Shown here: positions 38,068-45,990 of the stretch, piece after piece | Layout of the letters: the number at the start of each line of letters is the position of its first letter | Position numbering within the stretch: position 1 is the first letter of the stretch | Assembly (NCBI GenBank): GCA_934553255.1 | Contig: CAKTEZ010000012.1 | Location: 1 to 45,990, forward strand | DNA from: an uncultured Oscillospiraceae bacterium | GTDB lineage: Bacteria > Bacillota > Clostridia > Oscillospirales > Oscillospiraceae | Length of the DNA stretch: 45,990 bases | Direction of reading: 5' to 3' | Position numbers and translations under genes: made by a program | The notes under the pieces: model-generated | What the model was told of the DNA's origin: nothing | The model's input: only the letters and a program-made list of their open reading frames with translations | Database searches by the model: none

Positions 38068-39174
38068 ATGGAAAAGCTGAATGCTCGCCGCGTGGGATTG
38101 ACCTTTGCAGGGTCGTTTCTCGGTGCCGGTTACATTTCGGGGCAGGAGTTGTGGCAGTTTTTCGGCGCCTTTGGGCGCGGAGGACTGGTCGGCATCGCCG
38201 CAGCGATGGCGCTGCTTGCGCTCTTCGGCCTTGCACTGATGTACATCGTCTCCCGCACCGGCGTGGCGGAGATGGACCATGTGCTTGTGCCGTGGGAGCG
38301 GCTCACATGGCTGCGGCATATCTCCTCGGGATTGCAGCTCCTGCTGCTCTTCGGCGTCGCCGCCATCATGTATGCGGGGGGCGGGGCGCTGCTCTCCCAG
38401 CTCTTTTCGCTGCCGGCTCCGCTCGGCAGCGCGGCGATGGCGGTGCTTGTGACGCTCGTGGCGCTGCGCGGACTGCGCGGCACGGTGGACGCCTTTACCC
38501 TCATCGTCCCCATCATCGCGGTGCTGACGGTCCTTTTTGCGGCGATGGCGCTCGCGCGCGGCGGGCTGCATGTTCCGCCGCGTGGGGCGGCCATGGGCGG
38601 GAGCAACCCACTCATGCACAGCGCGTTCTTCGGCGCGGTGACATTTTCCTTTTATAATTTCTTCGGCTCGGTCGGTATTCTCGCGCCGCTCGGCGGCGCG
38701 TCCGCCTCGGCAAAGGACTCGCGCCGCGGCGTCCTGCTGGGGACGGCGCTGCTTGCGCTCATTGCTTACAGCGTGCTGCTTTCCGTGATGGGCGCGCCGG
38801 AGACGGCGCACGCGGAGCTGCCCATGCTGGCGCTGGCCTACGGTCTCAGCCGTCCGCTCGGCTATGTTTACGGCGTTCTGCTGCTTCTGAGCATGTACGG
38901 CTCCGCCATCTCCATGACCGTTGCCATCACCACCTACGCCGCGGCGAAATCGGAGACCGTCCGGAAACGGCGCTCGCCATTCATTCTCGCGCTCGGCGTG
39001 TGCGCCTTTGCGGGAAGCCTTTTCGGCTTCGGCGACCTCATCAGCGTCATCTATCCGCTCTTCGGCTATTGCAGCAGCCTTTTCATCGCCTGCCTGCTCG
39101 TTCATGCCGCGCAGGAAAAAAAGAAAGAAAATGTGAAAAAATCGGGAACAAATCCCGCCGGTCCTTCGTCTTAG
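38068..39174 (+). CDS. YkvI-like membrane protein (APC-superfamily type)
   Basis: The 368-aa integral membrane protein has about 10 helices. It opens LTFAGSFLGAGYISGQELWQF (about residues 10-30), the GAGxxSGQE signature of the YkvI family, which belongs with the LeuT-fold transporters. Helices are visible at about 42-62, 85-105, 110-130, 140-160, 185-205, 225-245, 260-285 and 300-340; the C-terminal tail is Lys-rich. The substrate is unknown and amino acid transport is only a guess from the fold. GGGGGAAG precedes the ATG. The stop codon sits inside a hairpin. Confidence 0.8.
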   Translation: MEKLNARRVGLTFAGSFLGAGYISGQELWQFFGAFGRGGLVGIAAAMALLALFGLALMYIVSRTGVAEMDHVLVPWERLTWLRHISSGLQLLLLFGVAAIMYAGGGALLSQLFSLPAPLGSAAMAVLVTLVALRGLRGTVDAFTLIVPIIAVLTVLFAAMALARGGLHVPPRGAAMGGSNPLMHSAFFGAVTFSFYNFFGSVGILAPLGGASASAKDSRRGVLLGTALLALIAYSVLLSVMGAPETAHAELPMLALAYGLSRPLGYVYGVLLLLSMYGSAISMTVAITTYAAAKSETVRKRRSPFILALGVCAFAGSLFGFGDLISVIYPLFGYCSSLFIACLLVHAAQEKKKENVKKSGTNPAGPSS

Positions 39175-39189
39175 AAACAGGACCGGCGG
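39155..39189 (+). other. hairpin enclosing the stop codon of the YkvI-like gene
   Basis: CCGCCGGTCC (39155-39164) and GGACCGGCGG (39180-39189) form a perfect 10-bp stem with a 15-nt loop that holds the TAG stop. No T-tract follows, so intrinsic termination here is doubtful. Confidence 0.5.
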
Positions 39190-39192
39190 AAC

Positions 39193-39220
39193 GGTTACAA
39201 TTTGTCTCCAAATTGTAACC
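39193..39220. promoter_or_regulatory. 12-bp inverted repeat, probable regulator-binding site
   Basis: GGTTACAATTTG-TCTC-CAAATTGTAACC is a perfect 12-bp inverted repeat just upstream of the adaptor operon promoter, centred about 55-60 bp before the expected transcription start. That is where an activator would bind. The 4-nt loop and arm length would also permit a hairpin. No matching regulator gene is adjacent. Confidence 0.55.
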
Positions 39221-39248
39221 AAATCGCAAAGACTTCTTAAGGAATGTG

Positions 39249-39257
39249 TGCTATACT
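39249..39257 (+). promoter_or_regulatory. extended -10 promoter of the adaptor-ABC-SLH operon
   Basis: TGC-TATACT (39249-39257) is an extended -10 element, 52 bp before the adaptor start. No convincing -35 is found at 16-18 bp, which fits dependence on an activator at the upstream inverted repeat. Confidence 0.5.
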
Positions 39258-39309
39258 GTATGAAGTGTATTATGCACACGGCAAACTCCAAGAAAGGATG
39301 TACAGCAAC

Positions 39310-40968
39310 ATGGAACAGACAATGGAACCCATCGAACAGACCGCGGCGGAGAAAGCGCCCGCCCCGGCCACCCCTGTGGCTCCTGCGCCGAAGAACAAGA
39401 AAAAGCGCAAAAAGACCACGAGGCGCATCATTGCCGCCGTACTGGTGTTGGCGCTTGCCTTCGGCATTTACCGCGGCTTTTTTGCCAAGAAAGAGGGTGA
39501 CGGTGAGCGGCAGGTCGTGACGGACATCGTGCAGTACGGCTCCATCACCTCGATGGTCGAGGGCAGCGGTATGGTCAAGGCCAAGAAGAGCGAGAGCATC
39601 ACGCTGGCGACCGCCGGTACGGTGGGTGATGTTTATGTGACCGAGGGTCAGCAGGTCAACGAGGGCGACCCCCTCTTTACCTACGATTCGCCCGACGCGG
39701 AAAAGCGCGTGCGCGATGCCAAGACCAATATCGAGGGCTACCAGAAGCAGCTCAACGCGGCCTACAAGGACATTGCCAAGCTCAGCCTGACCGCGCCTTA
39801 CGCAGGCAAGCTGCTTGACACCGCCGAACTTACGGTGGGCGATGAGGTCAGCGGTCAGAGGGTCGCCACGATCGTGGACGACACTCGTATGCGCCTCACG
39901 CAGTATTATAGCTATGCCTATCAGGGCGAGTTTTACGCCGGCCAGACCGTGCAGGTCTCTGTCCCCGCGCTGATGGCGACGGTGGAGGGCATGGTGGAAA
40001 AGGTACATATGGTCAAGCGCGTGACGAGCGAAGGCTCGGAGCTGTTCAGCGTGGAGATCGCGGTTCCGAACGCGGGCGTTCTGGGGAAGGACATGGAAGC
40101 CTCCGCCACGGCGGTCGTGAACGGTGAGACGCTCTATCCCTATGAGGCGGGCAAGCTTGCCTACTACCGCACGAGCGAACTGACGATTCCCAGCGGAACG
40201 GTCATTTCCACCAACCTGATCGACTACCTCTCCGTTTCTGCCGGTCAGCTTTTGGTGCAGGTCAACGGCGAGAACACCGAGAATAAGATATTTGATTTGG
40301 AGCAGAGCCTTGAAAAGGCGCAGAAGGAACTGGCGGATGCCGAGAAAAACGCAGCCTATGCCAACGCTGTTGCACCCATCAGCGGCACGATCATCGGCCT
40401 GAGCCTTTATCCGGGACAGGAGATCACCTCCAGCGCCACGGCGCTGACGATCTCCGACACCTCCACCGTTACGGTCAGCGCGACCGTGGATGAGCGAAAT
40501 GTCAGCTACCTCAAGGTCGGCATGGGCGTCAACCTTTCCCAGTGGAACGGCCAGAGCTTCGGAACCATCACCTCTGTCAGCCTTTCGAGCAGCGTCAACA
40601 ACGGCGTTGCCACCTATCCGTTCACCATTGAGGCGGACAACACGGACGGCACGCTGCAGGTCAACAGCTACATCAACTACAGCCTGACCGCCAGCGAGAG
40701 TGAAAACTGCCTTGTCCTGCCCATTCAGGCGGTGCGTACCGTCGGTCTGGAGGACGGCACGAGCGCGACGGTCGTTTACATCAAGGCGGACAGCGAGCCT
40801 GACAACATGGTCCAGATCCCGTACATGGACGAGGAGATCCCCGCGGGCTACTATCCCGTTCCGGTCGAGATCGGCATTCAGGACCGCTACAACGTAGAGA
40901 TCAAGTCCGGCGTGGAGGAGGGGACCGAGGTCTTCACGCAGATCATGACGGACAGCGTCTGGGGTTAA
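39310..40968 (+). CDS. HlyD/MacA-like efflux adaptor protein
   Basis: The 552-aa membrane-fusion-type protein has a Pro/Ala-rich cytoplasmic start (residues 1-30), a Lys-rich stop and one helix (about 39-56). Its outer part holds two adaptor-like modules. Module 1 (about 75-290) has GTVGDVYVTEGQQVNEGDPL, a short coiled coil, LTAPYAGKLL, and a beta part. Module 2 (about 315-470) has the coiled coil KIFDLEQSLEKAQKELADAEKNA shortened here, followed by VAPISGTIIGLSLYPGQEI and SATVDERNVSYLKVG. Usual MacA-type proteins have a single such module and 370-420 residues. It is the first gene of an operon with an ABC ATPase and permease, so it probably links the MacB-like pair to the cell wall. A start at 39298 is possible but has no RBS space. 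Confidence 0.82.
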   Translation: MEQTMEPIEQTAAEKAPAPATPVAPAPKNKKKRKKTTRRIIAAVLVLALAFGIYRGFFAKKEGDGERQVVTDIVQYGSITSMVEGSGMVKAKKSESITLATAGTVGDVYVTEGQQVNEGDPLFTYDSPDAEKRVRDAKTNIEGYQKQLNAAYKDIAKLSLTAPYAGKLLDTAELTVGDEVSGQRVATIVDDTRMRLTQYYSYAYQGEFYAGQTVQVSVPALMATVEGMVEKVHMVKRVTSEGSELFSVEIAVPNAGVLGKDMEASATAVVNGETLYPYEAGKLAYYRTSELTIPSGTVISTNLIDYLSVSAGQLLVQVNGENTENKIFDLEQSLEKAQKELADAEKNAAYANAVAPISGTIIGLSLYPGQEITSSATALTISDTSTVTVSATVDERNVSYLKVGMGVNLSQWNGQSFGTITSVSLSSSVNNGVATYPFTIEADNTDGTLQVNSYINYSLTASESENCLVLPIQAVRTVGLEDGTSATVVYIKADSEPDNMVQIPYMDEEIPAGYYPVPVEIGIQDRYNVEIKSGVEEGTEVFTQIMTDSVWG

Positions 40969-40972
40969 GCGC

Positions 40973-41674
40973 ATGGCAAAGCTGATCGAACTGCGGAACG
41001 TCTATAAGATCTACAGCGAGGGCCTTGAGAGCGAGGTCCGCGCGCTGGACGGCGTTTCGCTCACCATCGACCGAGGCGAGTTCGTCGCCATCGTCGGCCA
41101 GTCCGGTTCGGGCAAATCGACGATGATGAATGTGCTTGGCTGTCTGGATATTCCGACCTACGGCGAGTATCTGCTCGACGGGACGGATGTGAGCGAGCTG
41201 AGCGATACCCAGCTCTCGCGCATCCGCAACAAGGAGATCGGGTTCATCTTCCAGCAGTATAACCTCATTCAAACGCTCTCCGTGCAGGAGAATGTCGAGC
41301 TGCCGCTCGTCTATCAGGGCATTGGCATCGACGACCGGCACGAGCTTGCCATCGAAGCGCTCGAGCGCGTCGGCTTGGCCGACCGCCGTAAGAACAAGCC
41401 CACGCAGATGTCCGGCGGCCAGCAGCAGCGCGTGGCAATCGCCCGCGCCATCGCAACGCACCCGCCCGTCATCATGGCGGATGAGCCGACCGGCGCGCTG
41501 GACTCCAAAACGGGCCACGAGGTGCTCCAGTTCCTCCAGCAGCTCAACAAGGAGGGCAGCACCGTCATTCTCATCACGCACGACAACGGCATCGCCGCCA
41601 CGGCGCGGCGCATCGTCCGCCTCGCCGACGGCAGGATCATCGAGGACCATGAGCAGGAGGTGGATTGGCTGTGA
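40973..41674 (+). CDS. ABC transporter ATP-binding protein (MacB/LolD type)
   Basis: The 233-aa ATPase powers the permease encoded next. Walker [10 protein letters not shown] is at about residues 42-50, the Q-loop is in FIFQQYNLI (about 88-96), the signature [14 protein letters not shown] at about 144-157, Walker [13 protein letters not shown] at about 163-174, and the H-loop in [20 protein letters not shown] and [15 protein letters not shown] are characteristic of the LolD/MacB/FtsE-like subfamily of mechanotransmission transporters. Its ATG is five bases after the adaptor stop and its last codons overlap the permease start. Confidence 0.94.
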   Translation: MAKLIELRNVYKIYSEGLESEVRALDGVSLTIDRGEFVAIVGQSGSGKSTMMNVLGCLDIPTYGEYLLDGTDVSELSDTQLSRIRNKEIGFIFQQYNLIQTLSVQENVELPLVYQGIGIDDRHELAIEALERVGLADRRKNKPTQMSGGQQQRVAIARAIATHPPVIMADEPTGALDSKTGHEVLQFLQQLNKEGSTVILITHDNGIAATARRIVRLADGRIIEDHEQEVDWL

Positions 41675-42921
41675 ATCTTTTGCAGGCATTCAAAATGGCA
41701 TGGCGCTCCATCGTCGGCAAGAAGGGCCGCAGCGCGCTGACCATTCTCTCCATCTTCATCGGCATCGCCGCCGTCATGACCATCGTTTCGGTCATGGAGG
41801 GCATGAAGGTAGAAATGATGAAGCAGTTCAATGCGCTGGGTTCCAACCGGCTGACGGTGGATATGTACTCGTGGATGTACGACGCGGACGGCAACAACAT
41901 CAGCCGCGATTATTTCCCCGATCTTTACGACTACTGCCAGAGCCTGAAGGAAATGGTCGTCGGCGTGACGCCGAACGGACGGGTGAACGCCACCGTGGTC
42001 TACGGCACCAAGACCAGCGCCAACATGGAGCGGAAGTACGACGATCAGTGGAACCTCATCAGCGGTCCGCCGACCATCTACTACGGCTCCGACCAATACA
42101 GCGTATGCAATAACCTGACGCTTGCCAAGGGGCGCGACCTCGCGTATCTCGATATGCAGAACTACAATCAGGTCTGCGTCATCGGCGCGCAGGCGGCGAA
42201 GATCTTCTTCGGCACGGTCGATCCGGTCGGAAAAGAGGTCAAGATCAACGGCAACAAGTTCACCGTGGTCGGCGTTTACGCGGCACGCGGCGGCGAGGGA
42301 GAGAACAGCATCAACCAGATGGACAACATTTTCGTCATTCCCTACACGATGACGCGCCTGCTCGGCGGCAGCACCGAGCAGTACACCGTCAAGGTCCGCA
42401 ACAGCGAGGACATGACGGAGGTCACCTCCCGCCTCGGCGGCTTTCTCAAGGGTCTGATCCCGCAGGGGACCGGCAGCTATGATGTGTACAACGAGGGCCA
42501 GTGGCAGCAGTACCAGAACGAGTCGATGAACATGATCTCCATGGTCCTCGGCGGCATCGCCGCCATCTCGCTGCTCGTCGGCGGCATCGGCATCATGAAC
42601 ATCATGCTCGTCACCGTGACCGAGCGCACGCGCGAGATCGGCATCCGCCGCGCCATCGGCGCGCAGCGCGCGAGCATCGTCACCCAGTTCCTGATCGAAG
42701 CCGGTATGCTCTGCGGCATGGGCGGCGTGGTCGGCATTGCGGTCGGTACGGGGGGAAGTGTAGTCGTCAGCCGATTGATGTACAAGATGACCATCTACCC
42801 GCCGGTGTGGGTCGGTCTCGCGGCGTTCGCGCTGAGCGTCGCGCTGGGCGTGCTTTTCGGCAGCTATCCCGCCATCAAGGCATCCAAGCTCCAGCCTGTG
42901 GAAGCGCTGCGGGCGGAATGA
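41671..42921 (+). CDS. MacB-like ABC transporter permease (FtsX superfamily)
   Basis: The 416-aa protein has four membrane helices: one near the N-terminus (about residues 20-45) and three at the end (about 285-310, 335-360 and 375-400). The large loop between (about 50-280) is a MacB-type periplasmic or extracytoplasmic domain, with [17 protein letters not shown]. The coupling segment [18 protein letters not shown] is conserved. The start is taken as the GTG at 41671, overlapping the ATPase stop, ten bases after AGGAGG; a TTG at 41665 is the alternative and adds two residues. The family typically exports peptides or surface components; no substrate is visible. Confidence 0.9.
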   Translation: MNLLQAFKMAWRSIVGKKGRSALTILSIFIGIAAVMTIVSVMEGMKVEMMKQFNALGSNRLTVDMYSWMYDADGNNISRDYFPDLYDYCQSLKEMVVGVTPNGRVNATVVYGTKTSANMERKYDDQWNLISGPPTIYYGSDQYSVCNNLTLAKGRDLAYLDMQNYNQVCVIGAQAAKIFFGTVDPVGKEVKINGNKFTVVGVYAARGGEGENSINQMDNIFVIPYTMTRLLGGSTEQYTVKVRNSEDMTEVTSRLGGFLKGLIPQGTGSYDVYNEGQWQQYQNESMNMISMVLGGIAAISLLVGGIGIMNIMLVTVTERTREIGIRRAIGAQRASIVTQFLIEAGMLCGMGGVVGIAVGTGGSVVVSRLMYKMTIYPPVWVGLAAFALSVALGVLFGSYPAIKASKLQPVEALRAE

Positions 42922-42934
42922 GAGGAGAAAGAAC

Positions 42935-44944
42935 ATGAAAAAAAGAGTATTTTCCGCGCTGCTCGCGCTTGTACTCGCGCTCTCGGCGGCGGTGCTTCCC
43001 GCTTCGGCGGCGGACACCTTCTCCGATGTGACGGATAAGAAAACGGCGCAAAATGTGGAGATCCTGCATCTGCTCGGCGTGATCGACGGCAACGGCGCGG
43101 GGCAGTTCCGTCCGAACGATACGCTCACCCGCGCCGAGTTCTGCAAGATGCTCGTCGTGATGATGGGCGGCGATGAGGCCGCGCGCTACAAGACCGTGAC
43201 CATCTTCCCCGATGTCCGCGCGAGCCATTGGGCGGCAGGCTATATCAACTACGCCGTGCGCGGGCAGAAGCTGCTCGCGGGTCTGCCGGACGGCACATTC
43301 CGACCGGACAGCAATGTCACCTACGGGCAGGCGGCGACCATTCTCATGCGTCTGCTCGGCTACTCGGATAAGGATACCGGCGGTATCTGGCCGGACGGCT
43401 ATATCGCGCTGGCAAAGGAAACGGGCGTGAGCGCAGGCGTGAACCTTTCCGGAAACTCCGCGATCACCCGCGCGCAGGCCGCGCAGATGTTCGTCAATGT
43501 TCTCGGTGCGAAGTCCACGAGCAGCAGCACCGATAAAGAGGGCGTGACGACCACCAAGACCACCGCCTATACGCCGGGCGGCTGCACCCGCAAGTCGGGC
43601 GTGACGCTCATTTCTCTGAACGGCAACACGGCGCGCGTCTCCGGCGCGGACAAGGCGTCCTACAATCTTGTCCGCACCAGCACCTCCACGGTGCTCAACG
43701 GGCTCAAGGGCGACCTGCTGCTCAACACGGACGGCAAGGTGATGACTTTTATTCCCGTTGTGGACAGCTCGACCGGCGCAGCCGTGACGAACGCGGCGGT
43801 CATTCTTTCCGCGGACGGCTCGACCAACGGCATCAGCGCCCTGACCGGCGGCCGCACGGACTACGATGTTTACCGCAACGGCGTGCCTACCACCGTTTCC
43901 GCTCTGCGGAAGAACGATGTGGTGACCTATGACGCGGCGGCGAACGCACTCTATGCCTGCGACACCCGCGTGACGGTGTACTATGAAAAGTGCGACACGC
44001 CCTCTGCGCCCACGACCATTGAGGTCCTCGGCGGCACGCAGTTCGATGTCCTGCCCACCGCGCAGCAGAGCCTCGCTAAATTCAAGCCCGGCAAGATCAT
44101 GACGCTCCTGCTCACGAACGACGGCGCGGTCGCCGGTGCGGTCGAGGGAGACTACTCCGTGCGCGGCAACGCCATCGGCATCGTGGACGCTAAGGGTACG
44201 GTGCAGATGTTCTGCGGCAGCACGATGAAGAAGCTCTCTCTGACCGATATGACGGTGGACAGCAGTCTCTATGGCAAACTCGTCAGCATCTCGTCCTCCG
44301 CTGCGAAGAGCGTCAACCTCTACGCGCAGAGCGGCGGCGTGTCCGGCAGCCTGAACGTGTCCGAGCGCAAGCTGGACGGCAAGGCGCTGGCGGCGAATGT
44401 GATGGTCTACCGGAACGGCGAGCTGATCAGCCTGTCCGAGCTGACCGAGACGGTCATCCCGCAGAGCCAGATCGCCTACGCCCGCATGAATGCGGACGGA
44501 CAGATCGATCTGATCGTGCTGGAGAGCGCGGGTAAGGCGATCTACGGCCGCGTGACCGAAGTTAAGGAAACGCCGATGGGCAGCGGCGAGATGTCCTATA
44601 CAAAGCGTGAGATCACGATCGACACCAACGGCAGCAAACCCATGAAGGAGACTGGCTATATCGCAAGGGTCGGCGACTTTGTGGAAGCGGTCGAGAAGGA
44701 CGGCAAGTTCACTCCCATCACAGTCCTTACCAAGCTGGAGAAGGTCGCCCGCTCCTCGTGGATCGGCACGGGCGCGGTCAACTTCGGCGGCATGACCTAT
44801 ACGGTGCCTGCCGATGTGCTGTGCTGGAACGCCGACATCAACGATTGGTTTGACGGCAGCGTCGAGGCGGCTCTCGCCTACGGCGGCACGATGAACCTCT
44901 ACATCAAGGACGGCATCGTCCGCGTTATTGAGGTCCGCAGCTGA
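42935..44944 (+). CDS. S-layer homology (SLH) domain surface protein
   Basis: The 669-aa protein has a signal peptide (MKKRVFSALLALVLALSAAV, cleavage near SASA-ADT, about residue 26). SLH repeats follow: DTFSDVTDKKTAQNVEILHL (about 27-90), FPDVRASHWAAGYINYAV with FRPDSNVTYGQAATILMRLL (about 90-150) and IWPDGYIALAKETGVS with ITRAQAAQMFVNVL (about 150-190). SLH domains bind pyruvylated wall polymers. The rest (about 200-669) is beta-rich, with a repeated motif: DVYRNGVPTTVSALRKNDVV (about 309-328) and MVYRNGELISLSELTETVI (about 489-507). The large unit has no catalytic motif. It begins 13 bp after the permease stop with AGAGGAG as RBS, so it is in the adaptor-ABC operon. Confidence 0.85.
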   Translation: MKKRVFSALLALVLALSAAVLPASAADTFSDVTDKKTAQNVEILHLLGVIDGNGAGQFRPNDTLTRAEFCKMLVVMMGGDEAARYKTVTIFPDVRASHWAAGYINYAVRGQKLLAGLPDGTFRPDSNVTYGQAATILMRLLGYSDKDTGGIWPDGYIALAKETGVSAGVNLSGNSAITRAQAAQMFVNVLGAKSTSSSTDKEGVTTTKTTAYTPGGCTRKSGVTLISLNGNTARVSGADKASYNLVRTSTSTVLNGLKGDLLLNTDGKVMTFIPVVDSSTGAAVTNAAVILSADGSTNGISALTGGRTDYDVYRNGVPTTVSALRKNDVVTYDAAANALYACDTRVTVYYEKCDTPSAPTTIEVLGGTQFDVLPTAQQSLAKFKPGKIMTLLLTNDGAVAGAVEGDYSVRGNAIGIVDAKGTVQMFCGSTMKKLSLTDMTVDSSLYGKLVSISSSAAKSVNLYAQSGGVSGSLNVSERKLDGKALAANVMVYRNGELISLSELTETVIPQSQIAYARMNADGQIDLIVLESAGKAIYGRVTEVKETPMGSGEMSYTKREITIDTNGSKPMKETGYIARVGDFVEAVEKDGKFTPITVLTKLEKVARSSWIGTGAVNFGGMTYTVPADVLCWNADINDWFDGSVEAALAYGGTMNLYIKDGIVRVIEVRS

Positions 44945-44964
44945 GCAAAGACCCCCACAACGAA

Positions 44965-45000
44965 AAAACGCCCCGCTGCCTTTTGGCAGCGGGGCGTTTT
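44965..45000. terminator. strong terminator after the SLH gene
   Basis: AAAACGCCCCGCTGCC-TTTT-GGCAGCGGGGCGTTTT is a perfect 16-bp stem with A and T tracts. It also serves as terminator for the converging spoIIM gene. Confidence 0.92.
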
Positions 45001-45022
45001 GCATGAATAGACGGGAAAGGCG

Positions 45023-45643
45023 TCAGAGGACAGCGGCGAGAAGCCGCGGGGTAACATAGGCTTCGATCATTGCCGAGACGGCCAGAAGCGGCAGAATGAC
45101 GCAGAGATACAGACGCGAAAGGGAGGAGAGGAGCGAAAGCAGCTGCACGCTCTTGTCGCCGCGCACACGCGCGGTCACGCGCGAGCAGAGGTACAGGCCC
45201 GCCGCGCAGAACAGCACAAGCGTCGGCAGTTCGACCAGACCGTGCGGCAGGATACCGACCAGATAGGCGCCCAGTCCCATGCCGCTCTGCATGGCATACG
45301 CGCCCAGCACGCCGAGAACAAAGAAGTTGAAGCCCAGCGGGAACGCGGCGAGATAGGCAAACGGGACCAGCCCCCAGAGGAGGGCGGAGAAGGCGGCGGT
45401 GGAGTTGTTGAGAAAAAGCTGCGAGGCGGCGTTTCGCCCACCGGCGGAAATGCCCTCCATGTCGACGCTCAGAGAGAAAAAGCGCAGGATATTTTCGCTC
45501 ACCTGCGGGAAAAACCACGCGGCGGCGAAGCCGACGACGGTCAGAACCGGCGCGACCGCGGCGGCGCGGCGCACATCGTCCCCGTAGCCCGCGTCCCACA
45601 GCGCGCCGACGCTGCGGCGGAGGTAGAAACCGAAGGCATTCAT
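45023..45643 (-). CDS. spoIIM: stage II sporulation protein M-like (SpoIIM family, DUF95)
   Basis: The 206-aa polytopic membrane protein has about five helices: residues about 27-45, 70-92, 98-120, 135-155 and 175-195. The overall plan (a short N-terminal soluble start, SQLFLNNSTAAFSALLWGL, FNFFVLGVLGAY and PHGLVELPTLVLFCAAGLYL) is that of the SpoIIM/DUF95 family. SpoIIM works with SpoIID and SpoIIP in engulfment; clostridial homologues of this size also occur as general membrane proteins, so a strict engulfment role is an inference. The start is the ATG at 45643, overlapping the gltX stop by three bases (ATGA). A longer frame reads back into gltX and is not credible. Confidence 0.8.
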   Translation of the reverse strand: MNAFGFYLRRSVGALWDAGYGDDVRRAAAVAPVLTVVGFAAAWFFPQVSENILRFFSLSVDMEGISAGGRNAASQLFLNNSTAAFSALLWGLVPFAYLAAFPLGFNFFVLGVLGAYAMQSGMGLGAYLVGILPHGLVELPTLVLFCAAGLYLCSRVTARVRGDKSVQLLSLLSSLSRLYLCVILPLLAVSAMIEAYVTPRLLAAVL

Positions 45644-45990
45644 CCGGCGAGCTTCTCGATGCCGTGCTTCACGCGGCGGATCGTTTCCTCCTTGCCAAGG
45701 ATCCGGCAGATCTCGACCGCGCCGCCGGGCGTGACGAGCTTGCCCGCGCAGGCGATACGCAGCGGCCACATGAGCGTGGCGTTTTTCACGCCCAGCTCCT
45801 CGGCAAAGGCGATGAGCATATCGTGGATGCCGTCGGCGGACCAGTCGGCGAGCGCCTCCAGCTTCGGCAGGACCTTCTGCAGCATATCGAGCGATACGGC
45901 GGCGTCCGTCTTGGACTTTTTGTTCGTGTAGAACGCGAGGTCGTAGTCGGGGAGGGCGTCGAAGAAATCGACCTTCTCGGGAATGTCGGT
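45640..45990 (-). CDS. gltX: glutamate--tRNA ligase, C-terminal fragment
   Basis: The last 116 residues of gltX are visible; the gene runs out of the window at 45990. The anticodon-binding domain features are clear: DFFDALPDYDLAFYTNKKSK, ADWSADGIHDMLIAFAEELG, LMWPLRIACAGKLVTPGGA, and the ending GKEETIRRVKHGIEKL. This is the helical C-terminal part of bacterial GluRS. Its stop overlaps the spoIIM start. GlnRS is also present (glnS at 14554), so this GluRS is probably a discriminating type that charges only tRNA-Glu, though that cannot be tested from the visible part. Confidence 0.88.
   Translation of the reverse strand, partial: TDIPEKVDFFDALPDYDLAFYTNKKSKTDAAVSLDMLQKVLPKLEALADWSADGIHDMLIAFAEELGVKNATLMWPLRIACAGKLVTPGGAVEICRILGKEETIRRVKHGIEKLAG

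Noticed and set aside
38029..40974. Minus-strand open frame of about 980 codons
   Set aside because: It is opposite the YkvI-like and adaptor genes and reads as low-complexity Arg/His/Val sequence. It has no RBS or domain.
1..45990. tRNA, rRNA, CRISPR, IS elements or prophage
   Set aside because: No cloverleaf, no regular direct repeats with spacers, no transposase or integrase and no phage structural gene was recognised on either strand.

Overview
The window is a G+C-rich stretch of chromosome from an endospore-forming, low-oxygen Firmicute, most likely an Oscillospiraceae-type gut clostridium (Oscillibacter, Lawsonibacter or Flavonifractor-like). This placement is inferred from the gene content. 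The window has a SpoIVFA/SpoIVFB-like pair, a SpoIIM-like protein, a tiny Cys-rich protein of the kind seen in clostridial genomes, Firmicute-type T-box and lysine riboswitch leaders, RNase M5, AsnA, HolA/ComEC synteny and SLH proteins. No phage, IS, CRISPR, rRNA or tRNA gene was found. Genes are densely packed, with many 1-13 bp overlaps, and most convergent pairs are separated by a strong intrinsic terminator.

Layout. 1-5.2 kb: end of a PepD-type dipeptidase; a complete lysine riboswitch with its own promoter and terminator but no lysine gene behind it; a TagA/WecG glycosyltransferase and thymidylate kinase; a 42-aa Cys-rich protein on the minus strand; MltG and a U32 (TrhP-like) protein. 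5.2-10.1 kb: an EamA exporter divergent from an alanine T-box leader that precedes a small lipoprotein, alaS, a DUF4250 protein and a HIT protein. 10.1-16.3 kb: an array of four hairpins, a small XRE regulator overlapping comEC, then holA, RNase M5 and glnS. 16.4-19.4 kb: an MTA/SAH-type deaminase, an MtnA-like isomerase and a class II aldolase, which together read as a salvage route for SAM by-products (DHAP shunt). 19.5-23.7 kb: an HTH-membrane fusion, murI (minus) and a Na/Pi cotransporter.

23.7-27 kb (minus): lipoprotein, MBOAT O-acyltransferase and DHHW/AlgJ-like protein, a probable exopolysaccharide or wall acylation unit. 27.1-30.3 kb: xdhC, yqeC, yqeB (maturation of selenium-dependent molybdenum hydroxylases) followed by a class I glutamine amidotransferase. 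30.4-34.4 kb: a sporulation M23/M50 pair, then the TIGR03960/TIGR03936 radical-SAM pair. 34.5-37.9 kb: rpmE, hflX, a YigZ-family gene, and asnA (minus). 38-45 kb: a YkvI-like membrane protein, then an operon of an HlyD/MacA-like adaptor, an ABC ATPase, a MacB-like permease and an SLH-domain surface protein. The window ends with gltX (partial) and spoIIM on the minus strand, translationally overlapping.

The most interesting items are the orphan lysine riboswitch, the Ala T-box that places a lipoprotein ahead of alaS, the deaminase/isomerase/aldolase salvage cassette with a diverged isomerase, the adaptor-ABC-SLH operon with a tandem-module adaptor, the four-hairpin element at 10.2 kb, and a recurrent TTGCAN -35 hexamer in many predicted promoters. 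All functional assignments come from reading motifs by eye; no database search was run.
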